A stretch of 64,000 nucleotides of DNA, taken from contig CAJXVS010000009.1 of assembly GCA_913061265.1 (NCBI GenBank), forward strand, positions 62,001 through 126,000, given 5' to 3'. The translations under genes were made by a program, and so were the position numbers. Numbering within the stretch: position 1 is the first letter of the stretch; each line of letters opens with the position of its first letter. Shown here in pieces: positions 46,101 through 56,900 of this stretch. The notes beneath the pieces were generated by a model. That model made no database searches, had not been told where the DNA came from, and was given only the letters and a program-made list of their open reading frames with translations. This DNA comes from an uncultured Halobacteriovorax sp. GTDB taxonomy: Bacteria; Bdellovibrionota; Bacteriovoracia; Bacteriovoracales; Bacteriovoracaceae.

Positions 46101-49100
46101 TAAATGAGTAGAAGTTTGAGATAGAATTTGAACTCCATCGCCTAGGTCTCTAAAAGAAGGGTTCGCAATACTTCCTGGATCAGTTACATCTGCTTCACCA
46201 TCATCATCATTACTGCCACCATCGTTAACCCCTCCACCAACGGCAGGAGCTGCTCCGTATGTTGCCATAGGTGTTACTGTTCTAGGTCCATGAAGTTCGG
46301 TATTTCCAAATTTATCAATGTCTTGAATATAGTACTGATAGGTTTCCCCATTATCGACATCGTTATCCACAAAACGATACTTACCTTTATAGGAAACTGA
46401 ACTTAGATTATTTCTAATTAAAGTAGGATTGATCTGAAGGAAGTTCTCTCCATCCTCTCCTGCTCTAAAGACATTAAAACCTGAATGATCTTGTTCAAAG
46501 ATAGTCTCCCATTCAAGATCAACAGCATTATTGTAAGGAGTCGCTGTATAACTTAATAAGCTTACTGCGGAGACTGATCCATTAAAGTTAATATTACATG
46601 AGGCCGTACTAACCTTTGTACTTGTATCAAAGGTAGTTGTTTCATCATACCAATCTCCATACCATTCTGTGATATCCATGGTCTGACTTCCGCAACCTGT
46701 TGAAGCTGCTAGTTGATAAGTATCAGTGTTGGCCGGTGTATTTGCTTCCGTTCCAGCACTAGTTTCCCAGTTAATACCAATCTTTGTAGCCGCACTTGGA
46801 ATGCTTCCTGAAGTATTAATCTGCATCACTTTTACTGAAGCATAGGTTGTTGAAAGGCCTGCAAATTGACCACCATCCATATTAGATAAGACTGTAGTTC
46901 CCGCAATCCTTAGACCATTGGTGTCCATATTATCGATAACAAAACCGTCTAAGCTTACTGTTCCTGATGTAGCATTAAAACCAAAGCGCCCCGCCATAGA
47001 GGTCATCTTCGCTTTCTTCGATGTAAAGTTTGAATAGTAACTAGCCGCTTCAGTATTTGGCATGGCCTCAGCCACACCATCAAGAGTAAAGGTGCCTCCA
47101 GAGACAAGGAAAGTTTGAGCACTACCAACCTGAAGCTCTCCTCCACTTTCAATCTTCATAGCAGCAGAGCTTAAAGTTGCCCCGCCAGCTAATTTTAAAA
47201 TCTTTGTATCTTGAACTAAGAATTCAAAACTATTTGACGCTCCAAAGTTGAGACTATTTGTTATCTCTAAAGTTCCTGAACCAATATTAACAATCCCACC
47301 CGCTGTCTTATTAAAGGCGATAGATTCGATAGCAGAGGTAGACTCTATAGTTTGAGTCGTTGCAGTGGCGCCATCATCAGCAAAATTAAAAGTTTGTCCG
47401 TTTTGCGTAAAAGTACCAGTATTGGTAAAGCCACCAAATAAGTTTAAGGTAGCTCCGCCACTCATAGTAAGCGTTCCGTTACCAATAGTTAGAGATTTAC
47501 AATTAGCAGTAATCCCTGCAATCGAAGGATTATTAGCGGCGCTATTAATGATGCAATTTAAAGTTGAAGTAGGTACGCCACCATTCCAGTTTCCACCAGT
47601 GTTCCACGCTGTGCTTGAATCACCTGTCCAAACTGTTGTCGATCCAACAATTGCTCTCGCTGCACCTAAATCAACTGGTGGAGATGCCGCTCCATTAAAA
47701 GAATAAACTTCAGAGTTAACGACATCAGCATTTGAATCAATCTTAATTCCAATCGTTTCACCAGAGGTAGCTAATGAGGCCACATCTAACTCTACATAAA
47801 TACAAACAGTAGGAGGAGTTGTAGCGTGAGCTGGAATAGTTGCCCCAGTAATGCCAGTTATAGTTGCTTTAGCCGGAACTCCACTAAAAGTAGCTGAACC
47901 TAGAAGAGTTCCTCCAGCACTATTACAATCAGTTTCATAATAAGCTTTTACCTGACTAACATCAGCACCATCCCCAGTTCCTGTTAAAGTAAGAGCGAGC
48001 TCAGTAATATCTGTATCGTTAAAAGCTCCGGCCTGAGTTTGTTTAAAAGCATAACGGCCCATAATATAAGTTGAGCCTTGATCCATTCCGCCGGCTGAAG
48101 TGGCGCTTTGAACAATATCTATTGTATTCGTCTGAGTTCCCCAGCTAACGATGTACGTAGGATCATTATCAAAATCCGTTGGCGTATCACCGCCAAGATC
48201 TCCATTCCAATCTGAAATGGATAAAGTTCCAGCAGTTGTTACCGTTTGAATATTAGTGATTGTAGTAGCAGTTGATCCACCTGAATCAAAAGTCATATTA
48301 TTTAAAGCGTCACCTGGGATTTGTCTGTTCAGTCTTAACATTACAGTGCTGTTATTTACTGGGTAAGAAAAAGTACCGTTTTGCATATAGTTCGTTGCAT
48401 CGATAGTCGCTGCAGTATTAATAACCACACCTGTCGTATTTAAATTTGAAAAAGAATAATAACGGGCCTCAATAGTACCAGTCACGGCCATATCCCAATC
48501 TTCAGTTGTTCCTGCGCTTGTAATATTTGCTGATTGTGATGCACTTCCCACCACTTTAATTTTTCCACCGGCTCCAACTGTAATTGAAGAGTTATTGCCC
48601 ATAATTAAAATTGCGCCAGGCTCAACGACAAAGGTTCCGCCATTTATATTAAGGTCACCTGTGATCGTTAAAGTATTTCCCGTAGTAACAACAAACTCAC
48701 CCGTTGTATTTGTAAAGTCTCCAGAAATAGTCCAGTCAGTATTTAACCAAACACTTCCGCCAGTATTAGCAACTTCTACATTTCCAGGGAAAGTTACATC
48801 TGAAGTAATGGATTGATTACCAGTTCCTTTAAAAGCAATTGTACCGTTAACGGCATTATTAAAAGTATAAGGACTTCCTATTGTTAGCGAGCCATAGATA
48901 GACCAAGTTGTAGCAAAGCTACGCCAATCCATTCGTCCACCAGCAGGTAAGGTAGCATTTAAACAAGATCGTTCGGTTGTATTACTAAAGAAAGGGAATG
49001 AGTACCCTTGGCCAATTTGGCAATCGAGAGTTGAGTTAGGAAAACCATTTGCCAACCATTGATTATTTTGAGCATAATTCCCCCCCGTTCCAGGATTACC

Positions 49101-50735
49101 ATTTCCACCATGCCAAACACGAGAGCCTGCACCATTAACTTCTGCTAATCCCCCCTCTAAAGGTGGACCACCTGAAGTTGACCAATCATAATCTAGATCA
49201 TTGACTACATCATCAGTTGAAGCAATTTTAACAGAAAGAGTACTGCCATCTTGAGCAGAGGCTGAAGTTGCCAGTAAAACAAAGATACATTTTTCAGTAG
49301 AATCAATAACAGTAAGATCTCCTGATCCAAAAGTTAGGCTTGCTTCAGCTGGAGATCCGATAGGACTTAAGTTAGATCCTATCTGAGTATCTGTTCCAGC
49401 ATTATAAGTACAATTGGCATTAACATCTTTATAAACTTTCATTACACTTACATCAGCAGCATTATTAACCCCGCCAACAGTAAAAAGAATTGAAGTAATC
49501 TCAGTTGCGCTGACAGCAGTTGCTGTCATAGAAAAACCAAAAGTCATAAACTGAGTGTCAGCTGATCCTGTTCCTATTGTCGCTGGAGGTTCTCCACTTG
49601 CGGATCTATTTACGACTTGAAGCTTTGGAGTAGCTTCTGTTCCCCAAATGATTCTATTATTACCGTCAGTCTCATTAGCGGTATCGCCAAGACCACTCCA
49701 GTTAGTAAAATTAACGTCGGATACATTATACGCTCCAGCATTAACATTTCGTTGAGTGCCTGTTGCCCCTTCTTCGAAAAACCCAACATTATCGAGGGTA
49801 GAAGGTATGACGGCAGCTGCTCCAAAAGTTAAGGCATATCCATTATCATTTATAAAATGAAAGTCTCCATTACGAAGTTTTTGAACAGTCCCTGTAATAT
49901 TTGTTCCAGCTGCATTTGTATGATTGATACTAAAGTATTCAACATTCAAATCCCCTGCAACGTTAAAAGTAAATCTTCCAGAATCATTTGAATCAAGTTT
50001 TGCGATATTCCCAGGCGCTCCCGCTAATTGTAAAACTCCACCTGCAGAGACAGTCAATGTTCTAGCATTTCCTATTTCTAATAATCCACCTGCTTCAACT
50101 TTTAAAACACCAGCGATGGTAAGGTTTCTCAGAACTCTCAAAGTCGCGCCATTTCTAACGACGACGGTTGCTGAAGTTGGTATTGTTACATCTGCTGCCG
50201 TTGTGTCTACAGTAACTGTGTCTGAAATATTAATAATCCCTGCACCGGCATCAATCTGAAATCTATTGACTACTGAAAAACTACCCGTCAGATTAGTCGT
50301 TGTTCCATTACTCAGGCGAAGTCTTCTAATGGGATCGACATTTTGAAACTCTTGTTCAGCTGCTCCACCCATATGAACTTCAAAATTATTGGTACCAATA
50401 ACAAGGGAATTTTTATTTGGGTTTTTAAAATAGTCACCAGTAATTGTAAGAGTTCTATTTCGATCTGCTGTTAATTGACCTGATTGAATATCAACACAAC
50501 CAAGAGTGTAAGTGCTGTTAGGATAAGCAGGAAAAAACCAATCAGCTGTGATGACAGCATTCTCACCAGCAGAGTTTGGTCTATTGGCGGCATTCCAGTT
50601 ATTATTTGTATTCCAATTTGTACTACCAGCATCCGCTTCCCATTGCCGAGTATTTGCTCCACAGGCAGCATGACTTAATTCGATCGTAAAGATCGACAGG
50701 CAAAGCATGAATAGGAATAAACTTTTACTTAGCAA
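43185..50735 (-). CDS. Giant C25 (gingipain-like) peptidase with Cys-containing C-terminal tail
   Basis: 2516 residues. Signal peptide (ELSHA). The N-terminal ~1450 residues are beta-strand-rich modules, with three copies of an NW/GGNW...P.S...C motif, alternating with two copies of a module containing NRSASG and TDTQIG-like strands. An FN3-like domain follows (LEWETIFEQDHSGFNVFRAG), then a long pre-peptidase region. The C25 domain ends the protein: GHGAPNQWG (His 2317) and SLNCDNAQF (Cys 2350), 33 residues apart as in gingipain. The last 52 residues are Gly-run, Cys-Ser, linker, hydrophobic helix, RR..KK. Start TTG 50735 with CGGAGA 9 nt upstream; no ATG is available upstream in frame. A stop lies 18 nt further up. 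Confidence 0.9.
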   Translation of the reverse strand: MLSKSLFLFMLCLSIFTIELSHAACGANTRQWEADAGSTNWNTNNNWNAANRPNSAGENAVITADWFFPAYPNSTYTLGCVDIQSGQLTADRNRTLTITGDYFKNPNKNSLVIGTNNFEVHMGGAAEQEFQNVDPIRRLRLSNGTTTNLTGSFSVVNRFQIDAGAGIINISDTVTVDTTAADVTIPTSATVVVRNGATLRVLRNLTIAGVLKVEAGGLLEIGNARTLTVSAGGVLQLAGAPGNIAKLDSNDSGRFTFNVAGDLNVEYFSINHTNAAGTNITGTVQKLRNGDFHFINDNGYALTFGAAAVIPSTLDNVGFFEEGATGTQRNVNAGAYNVSDVNFTNWSGLGDTANETDGNNRIIWGTEATPKLQVVNRSASGEPPATIGTGSADTQFMTFGFSMTATAVSATEITSILFTVGGVNNAADVSVMKVYKDVNANCTYNAGTDTQIGSNLSPIGSPAEASLTFGSGDLTVIDSTEKCIFVLLATSASAQDGSTLSVKIASTDDVVNDLDYDWSTSGGPPLEGGLAEVNGAGSRVWHGGNGNPGTGGNYAQNNQWLANGFPNSTLDCQIGQGYSFPFFSNTTERSCLNATLPAGGRMDWRSFATTWSIYGSLTIGSPYTFNNAVNGTIAFKGTGNQSITSDVTFPGNVEVANTGGSVWLNTDWTISGDFTNTTGEFVVTTGNTLTITGDLNINGGTFVVEPGAILIMGNNSSITVGAGGKIKVVGSASQSANITSAGTTEDWDMAVTGTIEARYYSFSNLNTTGVVINTAATIDATNYMQNGTFSYPVNNSTVMLRLNRQIPGDALNNMTFDSGGSTATTITNIQTVTTAGTLSISDWNGDLGGDTPTDFDNDPTYIVSWGTQTNTIDIVQSATSAGGMDQGSTYIMGRYAFKQTQAGAFNDTDITELALTLTGTGDGADVSQVKAYYETDCNSAGGTLLGSATFSGVPAKATITGITGATIPAHATTPPTVCIYVELDVASLATSGETIGIKIDSNADVVNSEVYSFNGAASPPVDLGAARAIVGSTTVWTGDSSTAWNTGGNWNGGVPTSTLNCIINSAANNPSIAGITANCKSLTIGNGTLTMSGGATLNLFGGFTNTGTFTQNGQTFNFADDGATATTQTIESTSAIESIAFNKTAGGIVNIGSGTLEITNSLNFGASNSFEFLVQDTKILKLAGGATLSSAAMKIESGGELQVGSAQTFLVSGGTFTLDGVAEAMPNTEAASYYSNFTSKKAKMTSMAGRFGFNATSGTVSLDGFVIDNMDTNGLRIAGTTVLSNMDGGQFAGLSTTYASVKVMQINTSGSIPSAATKIGINWETSAGTEANTPANTDTYQLAASTGCGSQTMDITEWYGDWYDETTTFDTSTKVSTASCNINFNGSVSAVSLLSYTATPYNNAVDLEWETIFEQDHSGFNVFRAGEDGENFLQINPTLIRNNLSSVSYKGKYRFVDNDVDNGETYQYYIQDIDKFGNTELHGPRTVTPMATYGAAPAVGGGVNDGGSNDDDGEADVTDPGSIANPSFRDLGDGVQILSQTSTHLRIKITPPAASFSASAWNGSYEEVSMSSYAKTQVAGKPELLKRNLLVEVYPFATSATLQNNTQAQSAIGPKTIQPAPDYVLNGSNILEPVYAVDTSFYNVSQFRPSSFVTVDTNLLSVSGKKFIKLTVDPLSYNPVTKDLNRLDSAIIDIAIDGNSWEVDPPADASDYNANIIANTLRIDFSSKGMIEVLYDDLVSSSTEAPFENQNTADLRLYNGNSEIPLHIVDGDGVFNSGDKIYFYGDFEESKHDLKNQRVLSTQNIYNSADNPSRFSSIDGTQTTGRVGANPYSSYTVVADQNSDILMYENLGDDQDHFIWKVLRATGGYDTLTMSVELPHLNNAFSDEVSLSLTLKGKSLGWNETEYDHHVGVFINGSGTADKTFTFSSKEIQTLDFTLPHSLFVAGTNSIVIKALGTYAAAVSVLETVAIDKLSLTYFGSKGSTNDRVEFTNDDPNTLVTLEGFSGSSIELWDISDLTKPGFVSNGSVYSTDGNATFKMDFEANDNSESLGTKYYASLVGSYLKPTGLSLSSGFELPLKAGANRADLLIIGHKSLTDKTTELVSQREGQGLTTKVITLDQVYAEFSNGQVSAKAIQDFVNYTQTNWTSPYPKFLLLLGDGSFDPKKNLSSTTVETGDVPMTLEGARFFDYATDNYFVSDASSYLPKLAVGRIPTNDPAKIESYISKMLLYENGSTAPEEGLMQLSFISGEENGAGDVTDPNEDKFDERIAELTSLSSRFSNDTLHWHSLGGNAPTKTAVIDRFTNTTPFIMTYMGHGAPNQWGSLSFMINNDMDSLTNAKLPVVMSLNCDNAQFYDPERTNLTRSMGEALILNKNGGAISFIGSSTQTTPAAQTYFAKAFYGKVIEETNKVYHRVTLGEILQETKITLGTDNYSKDITRSTMLFGDPSMPIPAALFAPAPAPTNPVAGGAGGGCSAAADDGSGSNGPSWPEGLLELLTLFVLGWAIRRAQKKFLA

Positions 50736-50760
50736 AAAACTATCTCTCCGTTGTACTTAT

Positions 50761-50788
50761 TTATCGGTACTTAGCTTCCTCTATTTTA
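50761..50788 (-). promoter_or_regulatory. FliA (sigma-28)-like promoter of the 2516-residue peptidase
   Basis: Minus strand: TAAA-N16-ACCGATAA, 7 of 8 to the sigma-28 -10 GCCGATAA and a full -35 core. The -10 ends 25 nt before the TTG start, leaving a short leader with AACGGAGA as SD. The rest of the 253-bp gap shows only a weak hairpin after the upstream giant gene and no other promoter I trust. Confidence 0.65.
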
Positions 50789-50988
50789 AGTCCAATAGAG
50801 GGAATCTAAGGGTCTTTTTCATAACGAAATCTTCACAATATTCATGATTAAAAACGGCGACTTATAGGGGCTATAAAAAGGGCCATTTTTTACCCGTGGA
50901 GGCTTTTTCCGCTGCTCTAAAAATGCGCAAAAGATCTAAGGCACAACCTGCCTATCCTACTGAAACTGGGAAAATAAATTAAAGTTGA

Positions 50989-53900
50989 TTATCTTGAAAA
51001 TAAGAGTTTTTGACCTTTTCTTACCAAGTATCCAAAAAGAAAAAGAGCAAATATTTCAAGAATTCCTTCAGGCCAAGACTTAGAATTTGATCCATCAGAG
51101 GCCGCTGCTGAACAACCGCCTCCTCCACCGCCGGCTACAGGATTTACATCCACAGGGGCTACAGGAGTCTTAAAGATCGACTTAGGAAGCATGAGTGAAG
51201 GATCTCCTAATAAAAGGATACTATCGATTTGATTGTTATTTAGCCCTGAAGAGACCACTCTCTGGCGAGTGTTCTTAATCACATCTCCAAGCCTTACAGA
51301 CTGATCACCTGAGTCAGCAGTCCTCTCTAATTCTCGGTAAAAGTACTGGGCAAAAACATTCTGATCAGTAGGAGTCAGCATTGTATTGGCAGAGATAACA
51401 CTGATAGCACCGGCTGCATCCTTAAGCAGAAGCTCTTCTCCGAGGCCCTTGTCGGTTGGGTCTGATGAAGCATAGTAATTTGATAAACAGTTAAGGGTTA
51501 ACATTAAAGGAAGCTGGTCATTAGTCATTGAGCTTACATCAGTAGTTTCAAGATAGTTTGTAGAGGTAGAGCCGATAGCGTACTCACTACCATGTCCCAT
51601 AAAATTGACAATAAAGTTATCACTCATTTCACTTTGAAATGTTCCTGCTGCTGAGCTTGAAAGGTTAACAAACCTCTTAGAAAAGCTACTCGCTTCAAGA
51701 GAGTAATTCTCAGAGATCGAATTAAACTCTGCGTAACTATCATCAACGTAGTTAAAAGAGATAGTATTTGAAATACTATCAATCTGATTTCTTTCATAAT
51801 CAATTATCTTTTGAGTGATCGCATTTAGCTCTGCCTCATTGTTCACGGGTAATCGACCAATAGCGAAATCAAAACGGATAGAGCCATCCTTAAGCATCCA
51901 TTGATCAGAAGCATAATCATGATATTTTGAAGAATCCATATAAACAGGACTTCTCTCACTAGTCTGATTTCCTTCGTAATCTCTCGCATCTACTGAGGCA
52001 TCAAGAGCAAATAAGATGTATTTCAACCTATGACTTGGGTAATTATTAACGGCTTTAAAGAAGGCCTTAAAGGCTTCAGGGGACTTTCTTCCAAAGCTGT
52101 AGTGATCATAGATTCTTTTTTCATCAACAAGACTAACCTCTAGTCCCATGTCTCTTTTATGGTTAGCTAAGATCTCAGCTTCATCTTTAAGCTGTGAATT
52201 TGTGATAATGATTAAGTCACTTTCGGCCATTGAATCAAGTAAACTCCCTTCAATAGTTACCCAGCTCAACTGAACAGGACTAAAGAGTTCATTGAGATAG
52301 ACAATATCAAAGCTACTCTCTGAAGAGACAACACCTTGAGTTGTAAAACTAATTTGATTAGCGCTCATTTCAAAGTTCTTATAAAGATAAGAATCCCCCT
52401 GATCTTCATCTTGAAGTAAGAAGAACTCACCTTTTGTATTATCAAAAGGAAGTTCATACCTTGTAGCAAACTCTAAATTCTTTATTCGTTTATTAGTAGT
52501 TGTAGGCTCTGAAGCGTATGAGATATCAAAGCCATTAAAATCTAAGATATAATACTCTGATGGAAGACCAGTAAAAGGCTTGATTGAAAAACAGAGTTCT
52601 TCAGTAGCTGCCGGTGAGAAACTAAAGATATAGTCAGCACTCGTCTCTTGAAGAAGAGGTCCATTTAAAAGGAGGTCTACCTTATTTCCTGTATCAGAGG
52701 AAAAGTAAGCTTCAACCTTAAAGTCTCCAATAATATTAAAGTTACTTCTAGGCGCCGCACTGAGATCAATTTTTAGATCATTCCCTGTAATCCCCTCTAG
52801 ATCGACATTATGACAATAAGTAGAAGCAGCTGGATAAGAAGAGTCCCCAGTCACCAAGTACTTAAACTGCCAGAAATAATGATCCACCCCTGATCCAAGA
52901 GACCTAGAAGTTACAAAGAGGTTTGGGTTATCTTGTTCATAGTTTATCTTTTTATTAAAAGAAACTGTGCCTAGGCTTCCCACGTAGTCGTCATAGACAG
53001 GAATATAGCGAAGCCCTTCAGAGTTTGAATTAATACTTAAAAGAACACTATCAGACATGCTGTATTGAGATTTTTCAAAAGGCGCATAAAAGACAAGGAC
53101 ATCTCCTTGCCCAAAGTACTCATCGTTTTCCTTAATAATATGAAGAGGAAGAGAATTTCCCTTATAGGTTAGTTCAAGCTCTGAATGAGTAATCCCATTA
53201 AAGGGAGAATCTACTCCATTTTGAAAGAGATCATCAAAGCTAACTTTGTAATGACCTTTTTTATTATAGAAAATCCTTGTTCCATTTCTCTCTAAAGAAT
53301 TAAAGAGAACATTAGAGCTTCCCGTAGCAACTTCAGGAGATGCTTCACTATAAGAAATATTAATATAGGTCTCAGTTAGAACTTTAATCGATGAATCGGA
53401 CCCTCTAAAAAGAATCGGATTAACGATAACCTTTATATAATTCTTGCCTTGAATACTTACTGAACTGGTATCCACGGCAACATGGTCAGCTCTTGGATAA
53501 TAGAGGGCCGAAGCATAAGTAGCTGCGTCTGCTGAATAACTTGCGGTTAGATTACCACCAACAAGTGAGTAGCTAGGAGCTGGCACTGGTAAAACATTCT
53601 CATCTCTACTATCTTCTTGTTGAACAACGGCCGTAATATTAGAGGCTAGACTCTCAATAGGAATAAGGATTTCCGTAAACGGAAGAGCTGGCTTATCACT
53701 TACTGATACTTTTACATGAGAAGGGATAGAGAGTTCTTTATACGAAGCATTCCAAGCTGAGTCAGTACTAGTATAGGCCTCAGGCTTAATATGAAGCCTA
53801 AGGTTTCCATCAGGCAGAAGATAGACGTCAGCGCCAGGAGCGACGTTGATAGCATAGTCATTCCTCGCGTTCACAAGATTATCTTCAAAATCGATATTAC

Positions 53901-56900
53901 CTTCGTACTGATTGAGATCATCATTAAAAACAGGAACAGGTCCAAGTAAAGGATCAAGCGAAGCTGAATAAGGCCCGTGCTGAACAAGCTCATCTGAAGT
54001 TGAGATATCTTCAAGCAGATAATGATAGGTCTTCCCTGCTTCGACAGCTGTATCTATAAAACGGTATTCACCAGCAAAGCCAATAGAGAAGATAGAGTTT
54101 AAAACTAATTCGCTATTTATCTTTATATAGCCAGATCCACTGCTATCACTTCTATAAACATTAAAGCCTTTATGTAAGATCTCAGCTGCCGTCTTCCACT
54201 CTAAGACAATGGCATCAGAAAAAGGAGTGATCTGCACTTCGGCCATGGTAATCGGAGAAGCAGAAGGGAGCATGATGATTTCACAAGTAGGTGCATTATG
54301 TTGGCTTTTAATATTACCAAGCTGAGTATAGAAATTTCCATACCATTCATTAAAGGTCATTGTATGCGAGCCTGCTCCACAATTTGTAGGTGCTCTGTAG
54401 GCAAAGTAAGTTCCTGTCGCTGTGTAGTCATTGCCGGGAGCTGCCGGTTCATCAAGAGCAAAATAGGTTGATGTTGCGGGAAAACTTCCTGTCGAGTTAA
54501 AGAGAAATCCTTGTCCGTTAGCTCCGATTGTAGTGTTTGTTAAATGAACTCCATTAAAATTTGATAAAGTAGTTGTACCAAGAACCTGTATTCCATCTTT
54601 ATCGATTCGGTCAATATTGACTCCCGTTAAATCGACGGTTCCAGAGTTTGCTTGAAAAGTAAAAGAGCCCGTTCCAGAAACTGTTCCGATATGAGCTTGA
54701 GCTGTCGTATAGCCTGGGTTAGTTGAGAGACCTGTATCAATAGTTCCGGAAGTTTTTAATGTTCCACCAGAGACCGTTATCGTATTTCCATTTCCAACAT
54801 TTAAGACGCCACCTTGCTTAACTTCAAAGGTTACATTGGAAGGAATATCTAGATCGTCACTAATATCAAAATCAATTCCCGAGTTAAGATTTAATGAGAA
54901 ACTACTTCCCCCTTCAATTTCAATATCATTGGTGGCTATATCAGTAGAGAAGCTAAGAGCCCCTCCTGAAGTTTTAGCCAGCTTTAACAAAGGTATTGCA
55001 GTAGTAGAAGAGAGCACCTGGCTAGTCGTACCGGTATCTCTTAAGGCAAGAGCTCCATCCGTACCCGAAATGGAAGCGGCACCATTTAAAATTACTTGGC
55101 CATAGCCTGCCAATTCAACTGGAGTAACAGAACCATCAATCGTTATTGGCGCTGAAAGGATGATATTTTTACAAGCGGCATTACCAATAGTTCCATCAAT
55201 AACAGGATCATTAGCAAGATTAGTAATTGTACAATCAGAGGTAGAACTTGGGACTCCGTTATCCCAGTTACCAGCTGTGAACCAATCAGTATTAACGGCC
55301 CCAGTCCAATTCGTGGCCGGTGGAGAAGTTGTAACGGTTACTATCTGCCCAGTAGTATATTCACTTGAAGAGTTATAAGCACAAACTCTAAAAGAATATT
55401 GAGTCGATGCTGTCAAAGCAGAGACTTGTTTTGTAATAACATTTCCGGCATTGATTTGAGTTCCACTAGTACAATTTGTAGGTGCTGTTGCCCCCGTTTG
55501 ATAGGCAACTCTAAAGCCAGTAGTGGTACCTCCACCTGAGGTCCAGTCAAGTTTAATGGTAGTAGAATTAAGAGCAACTCCAAGAAGGCCAGAGAGATCA
55601 TTTGCCGCCGCTTCAGCTGGGCTTAAATGAATAACTGCTGAGGCAGATCGTCCTGCTCCTGTATGATTAAAACTCGCCGACTCAGTTTGAGTGGCCGCTG
55701 AAAGAAGCTGACCTGTACCTAAGGTAGATGAGTTTCCGTTTTGGGTATTTCCTAAGGTCCAAGCATTATTAATAGTATAAGTTCCATCGTTGGCCGTCGT
55801 GGCCCCAGCAACTGAGGCACCACCAAGCACGCCACTAATATTAACTCCAATAGGATCAACCCCATCGGAGAAAGTTCCATTCGCATCACTAAATATTGGG
55901 CTTGCTTGATCTACATCTGTAAAAACATTATGAGAGTAATATCGTCTGTTCTGAACACCCTGATCCCAAGTCACGACGAAAGTAGTGCTTGCAGCTGCAA
56001 GGATTTCTGTTTCTTTTAAATACCAAATTTCTACTTTATTAAAATCCGTCGTGCTAAAAGACTTAAGTGAAGACTTAGCATGGGTTAAACTTTGACCACC
56101 ATAAGTGACAGAGATCAAGTCAGCATCAACAGTATCTTCACTTGAGGCAACAAAGATCAACATTCTATTTGATCCCGCATCCATCGTTCTTGTTAGACCT
56201 GTTTGCCAAGTACCAGCGACTGCAACAGTTGGATTAACTCCAGCAGCTCCAGTAGTGCCTGAGTCTGTAAGACCAGTACTATAAACAAAGTTAGCATTGG
56301 CTGAACAGACTCTAAATGAATAGAGAGTACCAGAACTAAGACCATTAACTTGATAAGCGGTGGAGGTACCTACATTAACGGCAGTTCCAGATGAACAATT
56401 AGCCGGAGCAGTTCCTCCTGCTTGATAAGTGACAACATATGAATCAGTTGATCCCCCACCATTAGTCCAGTTAAGAGAAATTTGAGAGTCAGAAACGACC
56501 GTAAGTCCAAGCCCAATGATTTCATTAGGAGCAAGAACGGGAGCATCATCGGTTTGAATTTGAATAACAATACCTGTGCTTAAAGTTCCTTGGGCATTAT
56601 AAGGACACACTCTAATGCCATATTCAGTATCACTCGTAAGACCCGTTATAGAATATACTTCTACGTTAGAGACATCAGTCCCAGCACTACAATCAGCTGG
56701 TGCCATCCCAGCCGCTTGATAAGCTACTCTAAATCCAGTAGTTGTTCCAAGTCCTGAAGTCCAGTCAATATTAATAGTTACATCTGATCTAGAAACCATC
56801 GCCAACCCAACAGGGTCAGTGGCGTTAGCCAGTTTAAAGTGACCACCAACAGTGGATCTATTATCCCCACCGGAGAAAGTCGTGTCGACATTGTCAGTAC

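Noticed and set aside
50862-50876. TTATAG-GGGC-TATAA-type hairpin as terminator of the 2814-residue gene
   Set aside because: Only a 6-bp stem, without a uridine run on the minus strand, too weak to call.
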